From JACVRW01 sp963765135 (GTDB lineage Bacteria > Actinomycetota > Thermoleophilia > Solirubrobacterales > Thermoleophilaceae): 64,000 nt of DNA. Below are positions 18,718-28,078 of the stretch, one piece after another. The notes beneath the pieces are model-generated. The model was given only the letters and a program-made list of their open reading frames with translations. It had not been told where the DNA came from and ran no database searches. The stretch covers positions 310,001 to 374,000 of the forward strand of contig CAVXUX010000003.1 of assembly GCA_963765135.1 (NCBI GenBank). Reading direction: 5' to 3'. The translations under genes were made by a program, and so were the position numbers. How positions within the stretch are numbered: position 1 is the first letter of the stretch; each line of letters starts with the position of its first letter.

Positions 18718-18723
18718 ATCCTA
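18718..18723 (-). promoter_or_regulatory. -10 element TAGGAT before the ArsA-like gene
   Basis: The hexamer reads TAGGAT on the minus strand, 10 nt before ATG 18707. It overlaps the stop codon of the upstream C5-epimerase-like gene, so the ArsA operon probably has its own promoter. Confidence 0.45.
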
Positions 18724-20230
18724 CGGTGCGGGGTCCACCTCGATCTCAGTGGCGGCCCTGTCCTTCTTGCCGAGCCCGGTGCGCAGCTCCTTGGCTCCCA
18801 GGCGCACCGTGAACAAGCCCGGGCCGCGCGGGCGCCACGCGAAGGCGCCCACGCCGCGGCGGAACGTGGCCAGCTTCGAGAACACGAGCTTGTTGCCGCG
18901 GTAGACCTTCGCCTCGACCGCCGACAGCTTGGACACCTCGAAGCGGATGGGCGTGAGCTGCTTGGCGGTCGTCAGCTCGGGGCCCGTGTAGGTCAGCTCG
19001 GGCGGGTCGACCTGGTAGCCGCGGTAGCGGTCGGCGTACTCGCAGTACAGCTCGCCCAGCCGGCGGGTGCACATCGAGGCGAGGAACTCGCGCAGCAGCT
19101 CGTGGTAGTCGTGGTTGGCCTCGGGACCCCGGTACGAGTAGCGCGACCAGTCGCCCACGTCCGACAGCGGGATCTCCTCCTCGGCCTCGGGCTCGGCCTC
19201 GTCGAACAGCTTCGTGGCGCGCGCGTCACCGGCGATCTTCCCGAAGTCGCGCAGCCCGATCAGCGACTGCAGGAACGCGTTGAAGATGTAGAGCCGCGGC
19301 GCGAACGAGTACTGCAGGTAGTGGACGCCGCCGGCGAAGCCGACCGTGCGCACGCCCAGCGGTGGCGGCGTCTCGAACGCGCCCAGCGCCTCGCGTGCGA
19401 CGTCGAGGTAGTGCGGATCGCCGAGCAGGTCGGCGGCGCGCCCGTACGCCTGGATCCCGGTGGCGTCCGCCATGCCGCTGATCCAGGGCGGGGTGCCGCC
19501 GTCGAAGGCGAACGAGTACTCCCAGGCGATGAACTTCGAGGAGCGCCTGACCGCCAGCGCCTCCATCTCGTCGAGCAGCCGCTTCAGGCCGGCGCGGTCA
19601 CAGCTCGGCTCGCCGCGCTCGCAGGCGCCGTGCATGTTGTTCGCCTTCTTGAACGTCGACAGCGGGTGCAGCTGCAGGCCCTCGCCGGGGAAGTACACGT
19701 ACAGCACCTCGCTGCCCTTGAAGCTGACCTGGTCGCGCGCGGCCGGGAACGGCAGCGAGCGCCAGTAGCGCCGGTTGCGCTCGAGCTGCACGAAGGCGCC
19801 CGGCATGCGAGTGGGGCTGAGCATGTCTTGCAGCGCGAGCGCCTCGAGTGCGTCGATCACGTAGCCGAGCTGGTCGCGCCGCGCGCCGCGGAGGTGGCGG
19901 TAGGTGCGGATGGCGTTCACGTACCAACCCCGCCAGCGCCTGTACGACGCCGAGGAGATCCGCGTCGAGCGCAGCGCCCGTGTGAGCGCGCGGTAGACGG
20001 CGCGCCGATCGGCGCGCGGCTTCTTCGGCGCGCTGCGGGCGGCGCGATGCCACGACCGCGTGGCCGCCGGCCGGGGGCAAGGCGATCTCGGCCTTCGACG
20101 GCACGCTCGGGTCGTTCACCCGCTTGGCGTGGTTGCCGTCGACGACGATCACCTGACCCGCGTAGGCAGGGGCGGCCACGAGGGCCGTCGCGACCAGCGC
20201 GAGCGCGAGCGTACGGCTGAACAGACGCAT
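18721..20230 (-). CDS. Secreted D-glucuronyl C5-epimerase-like protein (one frameshift)
   Basis: About 502 residues after removing one extra base near 20040. Signal peptide RLFSRTLALALVATALVAAPAYA, then a mature protein. The central region LNAL-type helices (FVQLERNRRYWRSLPFP, WEYSFAFDGGTPPWISGMA, GIQAYGRAADLLGDPHYLDV and FAGGVHYLQYSFAPRLYIFN) matches the C-terminal domain of D-glucuronyl C5-epimerases, an (alpha/alpha) toroid; a beta-rich C-terminal domain follows. In bacteria such proteins are of uncertain substrate, presumably surface or exogenous polysaccharide. ATG 20230 gives the cleanest signal peptide; ATG 20248 is an alternative. Confidence 0.75.
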
Positions 20231-20297
20231 CCTCACTACAACGAGCATGGTGGCGAAGGGTTGCGGCTGTACCCCAAAAATGCACGAGTTCGCCCAC

Positions 20298-20303
20298 TAT
20301 CCT
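20298..20303 (+). promoter_or_regulatory. -10 element TATCCT before lipoprotein gene
   Basis: TATCCT ends 7 nt before GTG 20311 and supports both the GTG start and a leaderless mRNA. Confidence 0.55.
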
Positions 20304-20310
20304 GCCCGGC

Positions 20311-21357
20311 GTGCGCCGTTTTGCGTTGCTTCTCCTCGTTGCGCTCGGTGCCGTCACGCTCGTCTCGTGCGGCGGTGGGGACGACCAGGAGGGCGTCGAG
20401 GACCTGCTCGACAGGGCCTTCTCCGGTGAGATCCACAGCGCCGACCTCAAGCTCGACGCCGAGGTCGAGCTGAAGGGTCTGGTCAAGGACCCGATCAAGA
20501 TCGAGGCCGAGGGGCCGTTTCGCACCAACGACGGCAAGCTGCCCTCGGCCGACATCGAGCTGCGCGTGGGCTCCGGCGGCGGCCAGACGATCACCAGCGG
20601 CGTGCTGACCACCGGCGACCGCGTGTTCCTGAAGTTCCAGGACGTCTACTACGAGCAGCCGCAGGCGCAGGTGCGCCAGACCAACCGGGGGCTCTCCAAG
20701 CGCAAGGGCCGGCCGACGCTGGGGCAGCTCGGCCTAGACCCGCGCTCGTGGCTGGCCGAGGCCAAGGACGAGGGCGACGCCGAGGTGGCGGGCGTGGACA
20801 CCCATCACGTGTCGGGGACGCTCGACGTGGTCAGTCTGATGCGCAACCTCAACAGGTTCGTGCGCCGGTCGGCGAGCGCGTTGGGGTCGGGCTCGGACAC
20901 GCCGGCTCCGCTCACCGGCGCCGACATCCGGGAGCTCAGCGAGGCCGTCAAGGATCCGAGCTTCGACGTCTACGTCGGCAAGCAGGACGACCTGATCAGG
21001 CGCGTCTCGGGCCGCATCGAGTTCGACATCCCCGAGGCGGACCAGAGCGGCCTGGGCGGTCTCCGGGGCGGGTCGATCAAGTTCTCGGTCGAGCTGCGCG
21101 ACGTCAACGGCGACCAGGCGATCGAGGCGCCGACCCATTCGCGGCCGCTCTCGACGCTGACCGACTCGCTCGGCGGCGCGCTCGACGCGCTGGGCGCCGG
21201 CGGGGGCACCGGGCAGGAGCCCGGGCCCGAGGAGGGCGCGGAGGGCGAGTCGAGCGACGCCGACCAGTTCCGCCAGTACGCCGAGTGCCTCGACAAGGCG
21301 CGCCCCGAGGACACCGAGCAGCTGCAGCGCTGCGCGGACCTGCTCCAGCAGCCCTAG
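20311..21357 (+). CDS. Lipoprotein, LppX/LolA-like fold candidate
   Basis: 348 residues. Signal peptide with lipobox: RRFALLLLVALGAVTLVSC, Cys about residue 20, then an acidic linker. Beta-rich body with alternating strands (IHSADLKLDAEVELKGLV, PSADIELRVGSGG, RVFLKFQDVYYEQP), then EVAGVDTHHVSGTLDVVSLM, which resembles LppX_LprAFG-type lipid-carrying lipoproteins. The C-terminus has an acidic Gly-rich linker and a cysteine pair about residues 329 and 343. Function inferred as lipid or envelope-related. TAG stop shares CTAG with the convergent reductase stop. Confidence 0.7.
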   Translation: MRRFALLLLVALGAVTLVSCGGGDDQEGVEDLLDRAFSGEIHSADLKLDAEVELKGLVKDPIKIEAEGPFRTNDGKLPSADIELRVGSGGGQTITSGVLTTGDRVFLKFQDVYYEQPQAQVRQTNRGLSKRKGRPTLGQLGLDPRSWLAEAKDEGDAEVAGVDTHHVSGTLDVVSLMRNLNRFVRRSASALGSGSDTPAPLTGADIRELSEAVKDPSFDVYVGKQDDLIRRVSGRIEFDIPEADQSGLGGLRGGSIKFSVELRDVNGDQAIEAPTHSRPLSTLTDSLGGALDALGAGGGTGQEPGPEEGAEGESSDADQFRQYAECLDKARPEDTEQLQRCADLLQQP

Positions 21358-22482
21358 ACGGCGACCTTGCGCAGGTCGCGCTGGGGATCGATGCCCCAGC
21401 GCTCGGCCACTTCGAGCTGGCTCTCCCCGAGCCTCCAGCGGTCGGGCGCATCCTCGCCCTCGTGGTCGGGCGTCGCGCCCTTGAGCAGCATCGAGCCGCT
21501 GTTGTCGCCGATCGCGCGAATCGCCTCGACCTCCTCCGCGCTCAGCGGCGAGGTCGCGGGCACGCCGGCCAGCTCCTCGCGCTTGCGCTCGATCGGCTTC
21601 GGGCTGCCGGACTCCTCGATCAGCGTCGGCGCCACGCACTCGACCGCCGGGTGCGCGAGGTTCCAGGCGCAGGCGAGCTGCAGCGGAGTGAGCGAGTGGC
21701 GCTCGCCGATCGGGCGCAGTCGCTCGAGCTTGTCGCGGCCGGCCTCCACCCAGCCCGTCGGGCCGGAACCCGCGATGGTCGCCGCGGGCGAACTCGTGGC
21801 CCGGGAGCACGTCGTCGTGGAAGAGCCCGCCGTAGTCGACGACGCGGGTGATGACGCGCACCCCGTTGCGCTGCGCGGCCGCGAGCGGCAGCTCGCCCGG
21901 CCAGGGCTCGAGTGGACCGAGGATCAGCATCGCCCAGTCGATCAGCTCGCCGTAGCGCTCGAAGCAGCCGATCACGTCGAGCGTGAACCCGTTGGCGGGC
22001 CCCGGCGCGACGCCCAGCTCGCGCGTGAGCCCCTCGTCGCGCAGCTCGCGCAGCCCCTCCCAGACCTCCGCCGACTCGAAGCCGCGGCGGTCGGGGTTGT
22101 GCAGCAGCAGCACGTCGAACGCGTCAGCGCCGAGCCGCTCGAGGCTGCGTTCGGTCGCCATCCGCAGATAGCCGGCGTACTCGGCGGGGCCGCGCAGGCG
22201 CGGGTCGGTGAAGCGCGGGAAGCCCTTGGCGCCGTCGCGCTCGCCCTCGTAGAAGTCGTGTCCGACCGCGCCCACCAGCGCGTAGTCCGCGCGCGGCACG
22301 CCCGCCAGCGCGCGGCCCAGCAGCTCGTCCGCCTCGCCGGCGCCGTAGGCGTCGGCGGTCATCACGGTTCTGATGGCCGCGTCGGGACGCAGCAGCGCCT
22401 CGAGGCGCTCGTCCGAGATCGGCTCGCCGAAGCGCATGAAGCGCCCGCCGCTCCAAGTGCCGACCGCGACGTGACCGAGCAT
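21354..22482 (-). CDS. Aldo/keto reductase family oxidoreductase (one frameshift)
   Basis: About 375 residues after removing one extra base near 21755. The TIM-barrel features visible are AADAYGAGEADELLGRAL-like start of the Tyr-bearing helix (TADAYGAGEAD), the block FDVLLLHNPDRRGFES, and a C-terminal SLTPLQLACAWNLAHP followed by VAPTLIEESG. The family reduces aldehydes or sugars with NADPH; substrate not predictable. TAGAGT on the minus strand (22496-22491) ends 8 nt before ATG 22482. Confidence 0.8.
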
Positions 22483-22490
22483 CGCCCCTC

Positions 22491-22500
22491 ACTCTAAGGT
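22491..22500. promoter_or_regulatory. Overlapping divergent -10 elements (AKR / TerC)
   Basis: ACTCTAAGGT holds TAGAGT on the minus strand (8 nt before ATG 22482) and TAAGGT on the plus strand (8 nt before GTG 22509), sharing TA at 22495-22496. Start codons are only 26 nt apart. Confidence 0.65.
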
Positions 22501-22508
22501 CCAAGGCC

Positions 22509-23513
22509 GTGACCGGAGCGGACGCCGCACTGCTGATCGGGCTGATCGTCGGCCTGTTCCTTTTCCTCTGGATCGACCTGCACTTCTTCGCGCGCGGGCG
22601 CGAGCCGAGCTTCCGCGAGGCGGTGTGGTGGTCGATCGGCTGGCTCGCCCTGTCGCTGCTGGCCGCCGTCCCGGTCTGGCTGCTCGAGGGCAGCGAGGAC
22701 GCCGTCCTCTACACGACCGTGTACCTGATCGAGCGCTCGCTCTCGCTCGACAACCTGTTCGTCTTCATCCTGCTGTTCTCGTACTTCGGGGTCCCCTACG
22801 AGCGCCGGCCACGGCTGCTCTACTGGGGCATCGTCGCCGCCCTGGCGATGCGCGGCGCGTTCATCCTCGGCGGCACCGAGCTGATCGAGCAGTTCCACGT
22901 CGTGATCTACCTGCTCGGCGGCGCGCTGATCGTGCTCGCGGTGCGGATCTGGCGCGGGGTGGCCGAGAACGTCGACCCCGACCGCAACCTGCTGGTGCGC
23001 GCCGTGCGGCGCGTGTACCCGGTGACCGGCGAGTTCCACGGGGGCCGCTGGTTCGTGCGCCAGGACGGGCGCCGCTACGCGACGCCGCTCTTCCTCTGCC
23101 TGGCGGCGATCGTGTTCGCCGACATCGCGTTCGCGATCGACTCGATCCCGGCCGCCTTCGCGATCACGCGCGACCCGCTGCTGATCTGGATGGGCAACGT
23201 GTTCGCGCTGCTCGGCATGCGGGCGCTGTTCGTGCTCGTCGAGAGCCTGGTGGCTCGCTTCCGCTACCTGGACGAGACGATCGCGATCGTGCTCGGCCTG
23301 GTCGGCGTGAAGCTGCTTATCGAGGATCTGGTCAAGATCGGACCGGTCGCGAGCCTGGCCGGAATCGCCGCCGCGTTCACGATCGGGATCGCGCTGTCGA
23401 TCCGCGCCGACCGACGCGACCCGGACGCCGCGCAACACCGTCGCGAGCGCGCCGAGGCGATGCACCGGGGCAGTGACTTCTCGCGCGAGGAGCGCGAGAC
23501 CGCCGCGCGCTGA
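22509..23513 (+). CDS. TerC/Alx family integral membrane protein
   Basis: 334 residues with about nine hydrophobic segments. The two inverted halves carry SLSLDNLFVFILLFSYFGVP and IAFAIDSIPAAFAITRDP, with the membrane Asp residues (DN and D of AIDSIP) typical of TerC. Known members export Mn2+ or mediate tellurite resistance and metal homeostasis of exported proteins. GTG 22509 is 8 nt after TAAGGT. A short hydrophilic tail follows the last helix. Confidence 0.9.
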   Translation: MTGADAALLIGLIVGLFLFLWIDLHFFARGREPSFREAVWWSIGWLALSLLAAVPVWLLEGSEDAVLYTTVYLIERSLSLDNLFVFILLFSYFGVPYERRPRLLYWGIVAALAMRGAFILGGTELIEQFHVVIYLLGGALIVLAVRIWRGVAENVDPDRNLLVRAVRRVYPVTGEFHGGRWFVRQDGRRYATPLFLCLAAIVFADIAFAIDSIPAAFAITRDPLLIWMGNVFALLGMRALFVLVESLVARFRYLDETIAIVLGLVGVKLLIEDLVKIGPVASLAGIAAAFTIGIALSIRADRRDPDAAQHRRERAEAMHRGSDFSREERETAAR

Positions 23514-23522
23514 ATACCCGCA

Positions 23523-23630
23523 CGATTTCGCGGCAAATCGCCACTCGTTGGACATTTGTTCTAGATCAAACGGCCACTACTGAAGGTTTTTTGCAACTTG
23601 CTGGCGGTTTGATCCAACGTGTCCTACCTT
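23523..23630 (+). promoter_or_regulatory. A+T-rich promoter region with inverted repeats before the RTX-like gene
   Basis: This stretch of about 110 nt is far more A+T-rich than its surroundings. It has a perfect palindrome CGATTT-N6-AAATCG (23523-23540) and a separated inverted pair GATCAAACGGCC (23564-23575) and GGCGGTTTGATC (23603-23614), matching in 11 of 12 positions. TACCTT (23625-23630) ends 6 nt before ATG 23637. Together they look like a regulated promoter for the secreted protein; the regulator is unknown. Confidence 0.5.
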
Positions 23631-23636
23631 GGCGCG

Positions 23637-25908
23637 ATGGAGGCACGACGCCATGGATGGCTCGTTGGTGCAGTCGCTGCGCTCGCCCTTGGGGCGTTCG
23701 CTCCCGCGGCAAGCGCGGCGACCGCCAACATCACAGACGACGGGACCACGCAGGTGCTGCATTTCGACGCGGCGGACGGCGAGGTCAACAACCTTTGGAT
23801 CGAGGGCGGGCCGCAGTGGCAGGTTGCCGAGCTGACGCCCTTGGCCGGCGGGACGCCAGTCCACATCACGGGCGATGCGAACTGCCACGCCTATCCGCCT
23901 CCCGGCGACCCGATCGGGGCCGACGCCGTGAGCTGTGACACCGCCGACGGCGCGGGTGGCATCGACCGCGTCGAGATCAACCTCGGCGACGAGAACGACG
24001 TGTTCCAGATCATCGCGGCGGACGTTCCGATCACCGTGAACGGCGGAGCAGGCGAGGACACCTTCTACGACACCGACCGGACCAACGTGATCCTGCCCGT
24101 CCCGCGCATCTTCAACGGCGGGGCCGACAACGACAGGTTCTTCGCGGGCGTCGACTCGGGTCAGCCGAACGACTACCACGGCGACGCGGGCACCGAAGAC
24201 AAGATGTATTACACGTGGCGTACCGACGCCCCCGTGAAGCGCAGTCAGACGATCACGCTCGACGACGTGGCCGACGACGGCGAGAACAGCGAGGGCGACA
24301 ATGTCCACTCCGACATCGAGTACGCGTTCGGCTCGGACCAGGCCGACGTCATCAAGGGCACCGCGAACGGCGACTACCTGGTCGGCAACGGCGGCGCGGA
24401 CACGATCGACGGCCTGGGCGGCAGCGACCGCCTGTTCGCCGGCGACGCCGCGACCAACGACGGGGACACCTGCGACGCCGACGTGCTCAACGGCGGCGAC
24501 GACGAGGACTTCCTCGCGCTCGGCGGCGCCACCATCGCCGACGGAGGCGCGGGCGACGACCACATCCTGACCGACGCCCATGTCTGCCCGGGCAAGTCCG
24601 ACGTCGCGAGCGGCGGAACCGGTCGTGACTCGGCCGAGTTCACGATCCTGGACAACCCGAGCCTGGCGAACCTGTCGGTGAGCCTCGACGACGTGGCCAA
24701 CGACGGCGTCGGCGGGACCGACAACTACAAGTCGGACATCGAGGACCTCTTCGGCGAGCAACTACGGCATGACGCTGATCGGCAGCGCTGGTCCCAACAG
24801 CATCAGGGGCGGCGACGGCAACGACCTGATCGACGGCGGCCTCGGTGCCGACTCGATCAGGGGCGGCAACGGCATCGACACCGTCGACTACTCGTCGCGC
24901 GCCGTGCCGGTCACGGTGACGATCGGGGTCGGCGACGAGGACGGCCAGTCCGGCGAGAACGACAGCGTCGACGCCGACATCGAGAACGTGCGCGGCGGCT
25001 CGGCTGCCGACATGATCGTCGGCAGCGCGCTCGACAACGTGCTCGACGGCGGGCTCGGCGCCGACAACATCAGCGGCGGCGACGGCGTCGACGCGGTCGA
25101 CTACTCGCGCCGGACGGCGGCGGTGAACGTCACGCTCAACACCGGCGCCGGCAACGACGGCGGGGCGGGCGAGAACGACACGATCGCTTCCGACGTGGAG
25201 GGCGCCTTCGGCGGCGCGGGCAACGACAAGCTCGTGGGCGCCGCCGGCAACGGCTTCCTGTTCGGCTTCGGCGGGAACGACGACCTGAGCGACGTCGGCG
25301 GCATCGACACGCTCGACGCCGGCACCGGCGACGACGCGATCGACAGCACCGACGGCGCCGTGGACCACGACGTCTGCGGTCCCGGCACCGACAAGGTCAC
25401 GAAGGACGCGAACGACACGGTCGACGCCGACTGCGCGGACACCACCACGCCGCCGGTCGATCCGCCGGTGGATCCGCCCAGCACGCCGCCGACGATCCCG
25501 CCGACGACGCCGCCGGTGAACCCGCCGGCGAACCCGCCCGTGGTCCCGGTCGACCACACGGCCCCGAACGCCACTCTGGTGCTCGGCGCCGGGAAGCTCG
25601 GCAAGCTGCTCTCGAGCGGCCTGAAGGTGAGCGTCAAGAGCAACGAGGCCGGATCCCTCAGCGCGGTGCTGAGCGCCGAGTCGAACACGGTGCGCCTGCT
25701 CAAGCGGCACGGCGTGAAGGGCGTGCTCGCCAGCGGCCGGGGCACGGCGACCGGGGGCGCGACCAAGACGCTGACGCTGCGGCTGGGCCGCAAGGCACGC
25801 AAGGCGCTGCGCGGCGCGGCGGTGGCCAAGCTCAAGCTCGTCGTGACGGTCATCGACGGCGCGGGCAACCAGCGCACGCTGACGAAGCACCTGAAGATCA
25901 AGGGCTAG
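23637..25908 (+). CDS. Secreted RTX-like (hemolysin-type calcium-binding repeat) protein (one frameshift)
   Basis: About 756 residues after removing one extra base near 24757 (GGCGAGC for GGCAGC). Signal peptide WLVGAVAALALGAFAPAASA. The body has many GGxGxD-type nonapeptides (NGGAGEDTF, GGADTIDGLGGSDRLFAGD, GGDGNDLIDGGLGADSIRGG, SGGDGVDAVDYS) which form Ca2+-binding beta-rolls. A Pro-rich linker (VDPPVDPPSTPPTIPPTTPP) then leads to a beta-rich C-terminal domain with Lys/Arg-rich strands. No catalytic domain is visible. Repeats between about residues 130 and 600. Surface or extracellular role inferred. Confidence 0.85.
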
Positions 25909-26685
25909 TAGCAGGCGGAACGGCGACCCGTAGTCGCCGATCGGGACGACATGCGAGATCAGCTCGTCGTCGAGGGCCACGTGCAGACCGAAGCACGGTG
26001 GCTCTCGGACGAGCGCGATCTCGCTGTCGGCCCGGAGGTCGAGCGCCAGCTGCAGGTATGAGCTGGGGCAGACGAAGATGGGACAGCCGCCGATGCCTCC
26101 GGTTGCGCCACGGTGAACGTGGCCGGCGACGATCCGCTTGACCTGCGGGTTGGCGGCGATCAGCTCGCGCAGGGCGAGCCGGTCGGCCTCCGCCAGCCCG
26201 ATCTCGTCGAGCACGCCCACCCCGATCAGGAGCGGCGGGTGGTGCATGGCGATCAGGGTGGGGGTGGCCCGGTCGCGCGCGAGCTCGGCCTCGAGCCAGG
26301 CCAGGCGCTCCGGACCGAGGGCGCCGGCGTCCTGGCCGGCGACGGTCGTGTCGCAGGCGATCAGTCGAAGCGGGCCGAGCGCCTGCGAGTACTGCAGCGG
26401 CTCGCCCTGGTTGCCGGGAGCGCCGAGGTGGGCGCGCATGCCGTCGGCGTCGTCGTGGTTGCCGACCAGCACGTGGAGCGGAATCGAGAGCTGGGCGAGC
26501 AGCTCGGCAGCGCGCTCGTACTCCGCCGCCGTCGCGTGCTCGGTGACGTCGCCGGTCAGCAGCACCGCGTCGGGCAGCGGGTCGAGCGCGTTGACGGCCT
26601 CGATCGCGGCCGCCAGCGCCTCGGCCGAGCCGGCGTCGCCCGGGCCGATCGTGATGTGGGGGTCGGTTAGTTGGGCGAGGATCAC
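25905..26685 (-). CDS. Metallophosphoesterase, CpdA-like (one frameshift near 3' end)
   Basis: About 259 residues. Metal-binding motifs in order: LTDPHI (D-x-H), LLTGDVTE (GD), LVGNHDDADG (GNHD), AMHHPP and IVAGHVHRGATGG (GHxH). This is the calcineurin-like fold of class III cyclic nucleotide phosphodiesterases such as CpdA and Rv0805. The uncorrected frame has no stop and runs under the RTX gene. One extra base near 25910-25950 leads to a TAG that shares CTAG with the convergent stop, and the gene length is then 3n+1 as in its frameshifted neighbours. GTG 26685 overlaps the LysE stop as GTGA. Confidence 0.8.
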
Positions 26686-27314
26686 GCGTCGTGCGCGGTG
26701 CGCCAGCCGAGGAGGCCGGCGAATCCAAGCAGACCGGCGCCGGCGACGGCGTCAACCGCCGTCAGCAGGCGCGGGCCGAAGCGGCCGCGCACCAGCGCGA
26801 CCAGCCCAGACAGCGCGGTGAAGGCGGTCAGCGTGCCGCAGCCGACGCCGGCCAGCAGCAGGGCCGCGCTGGCGGCGGAGTCGCCCGCTCCGCCCAGCGA
26901 CGCCGTCGAGGCGGCGGCGAAGATGGCCGCCCAGGTGGCGATCGTAAGCGGGTTGGAGGCGGTCGCGGCCAGGGAGGTGGCGAACGCCCGCGTCGGGGTC
27001 GCGACCTCCGCCGGGCTCTCGCCGCCGAGCCGCACGCGGAACGCCGCCCAGAGCGTGCGTGCGCCGATCGTCGCCAGCACCACGGCTCCGAGCGCTCCGA
27101 GGGACACCCGCAGGGCGTCGATCTCGAGCAGGCTGGCCGCGCCGGCGAGGCCGAGCGACGCGTAGAGCAGGTCGATCAGCGCCGCCCCGGCGCCGATCGC
27201 CAGTCCGGTCGGGAACGCGCCGCGCAGCACCGAGCGCACGCACAGCAGCGACACCGGGCCGGGCTGCGAGCCGACGAAGAAGCCGAGTCCGAAGCCCACC
27301 GCCAGGGCGCTCAC
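26682..27314 (-). CDS. LysE-type translocator
   Basis: 210 residues, six predicted helices. The start SALAVGFGLGFFVGSQPGP VSLL, then RSVLRGAFPTGLAIGAGAAL, matches the LysE/RhtB exporter signature (GPxxx with a small-residue-rich next helix), and ATASNPLTIATWAAIFAAAS is the conserved NP-containing helix 4 region. Members export amino acids or related metabolites. GTG 27314 overlaps the ArsR stop as GTGA, so it is part of the SRPBCC-ArsR-LysE-phosphodiesterase operon. Confidence 0.85.
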   Translation of the reverse strand: MSALAVGFGLGFFVGSQPGPVSLLCVRSVLRGAFPTGLAIGAGAALIDLLYASLGLAGAASLLEIDALRVSLGALGAVVLATIGARTLWAAFRVRLGGESPAEVATPTRAFATSLAATASNPLTIATWAAIFAAASTASLGGAGDSAASAALLLAGVGCGTLTAFTALSGLVALVRGRFGPRLLTAVDAVAGAGLLGFAGLLGWRTAHDA

Positions 27315-27640
27315 GCCTGCGCCTTCCGCGCCTGCGCGAACTGCCGCTCGAGCGCGGCCAGGCGCTCGTCCCACTGTCCGCCGACCTCGGCCATCCAGGC
27401 CATCGCCTCCGACATCGGCGCCGGCGTCGGCCGGTAGAGCACCTCGCGGCCGGCGCGCCGGGCAGCGACCAGACCCGCGTCCGACAGCGTGCCGAGGTGC
27501 TTCTGCACCGCCTGGCGGGTCACCGGCAGCTCACGCGCCAGGTCCGTGGCGCTGGCCTCGCCGAGCTGGCCGAGCCGCGCGAGCAGGTCGCGGCGGGTGC
27601 CGTCGGAGAGCGCGCCGAAGACGGCGTCCGCGGCTCCCAT
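27311..27640 (-). CDS. ArsR-family winged-helix transcriptional regulator
   Basis: 109 residues. Winged helix: FGALSDGTRRDLLARLGQL, then ATDLARELPVTRQAVQKHLG (recognition helix) and LVAARRAGREVLYRPTP (wing). No metal-binding CxC is present, so it is of the non-metal type often paired with SRPBCC/AHSA1 proteins. It overlaps the SRPBCC gene (TGATG). It is the best candidate to bind the GCAAC palindromes at 28015-28056 and regulate its own operon. Confidence 0.88.
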   Translation of the reverse strand: MGAADAVFGALSDGTRRDLLARLGQLGEASATDLARELPVTRQAVQKHLGTLSDAGLVAARRAGREVLYRPTPAPMSEAMAWMAEVGGQWDERLAALERQFAQARKAQA

Positions 27641-27996
27641 CAGGCGGCCAGCAGCTCCGGCTGCTGAGGCCGCGGCGCGTCGAAGACGAGCTCGGCCCCG
27701 TAGAGGTCGAGCATCGCGAGCGGATGGGACTCGACCACGCGCACGTGGGTCTCGTCGCCGTCTTCGTCGAGGTCGAGCTCGACGCGGGTGGCGTCCTCGC
27801 CGGGCTTCGACCACCAGAACACGAGCCGGCTGGGCTCCTCGGCCTCCTCGACGAAGCCGGTGCGGTCGCCCGCCCTGACCTCGCCGTTGGGCCGCAACTC
27901 GATCGAGGCGTCCTCGCCCAGCCAGGTCGGCTCGGAGAGTGAGCGCCAGACGTCCGCGGCGGGGGCGGGGAGAGTGATCTCGCGACTTAGCTCCAT
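27640..27996 (-). CDS. SRPBCC / AHSA1-like domain protein
   Basis: 118 residues. Starts MELSREITLPAPAADVWRSL, the usual first strand and helix of the START/Bet v1 fold, followed by RAGDRTGFVEEAEEPSRLVF and a Trp-containing strand VFWWSKPGEDATRVE. Such proteins bind hydrophobic ligands and often pair with an ArsR regulator. GGAGGT 8 nt before ATG 27996 is a clear ribosome-binding site, unusual in this window and showing a leadered transcript. Confidence 0.8.
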   Translation of the reverse strand: MELSREITLPAPAADVWRSLSEPTWLGEDASIELRPNGEVRAGDRTGFVEEAEEPSRLVFWWSKPGEDATRVELDLDEDGDETHVRVVESHPLAMLDLYGAELVFDAPRPQQPELLAA

Positions 27997-28014
27997 ATTT
28001 GGGGACCTCCAGGT

Positions 28015-28056
28015 GCAACCGTACGGTTGCGCTATCGTGAGCAACCAGAGAGTTGC
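28015..28056. promoter_or_regulatory. Two GCAAC palindromes between the ArsR operon and clpP
   Basis: A perfect 16-bp palindrome GCAACCGTACGGTTGC (28015-28030) is followed by a second inverted repeat GCAAC-N6-GTTGC (28041-28056), 10 nt apart. They lie between the divergent SRPBCC-ArsR operon and clpP, so one regulator could control both. The ArsR protein encoded nearby is the likely binder (inference). Confidence 0.55.
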
Positions 28057-28078
28057 ACATTATCGCAAGGAGAACACC

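Noticed and set aside
24400..25450. Tandem DNA repeats (possible CRISPR or satellite)
   Set aside because: They encode the GGxGxD nonapeptides of the RTX-like protein; spacing is codon-based and repeats are degenerate at DNA level.
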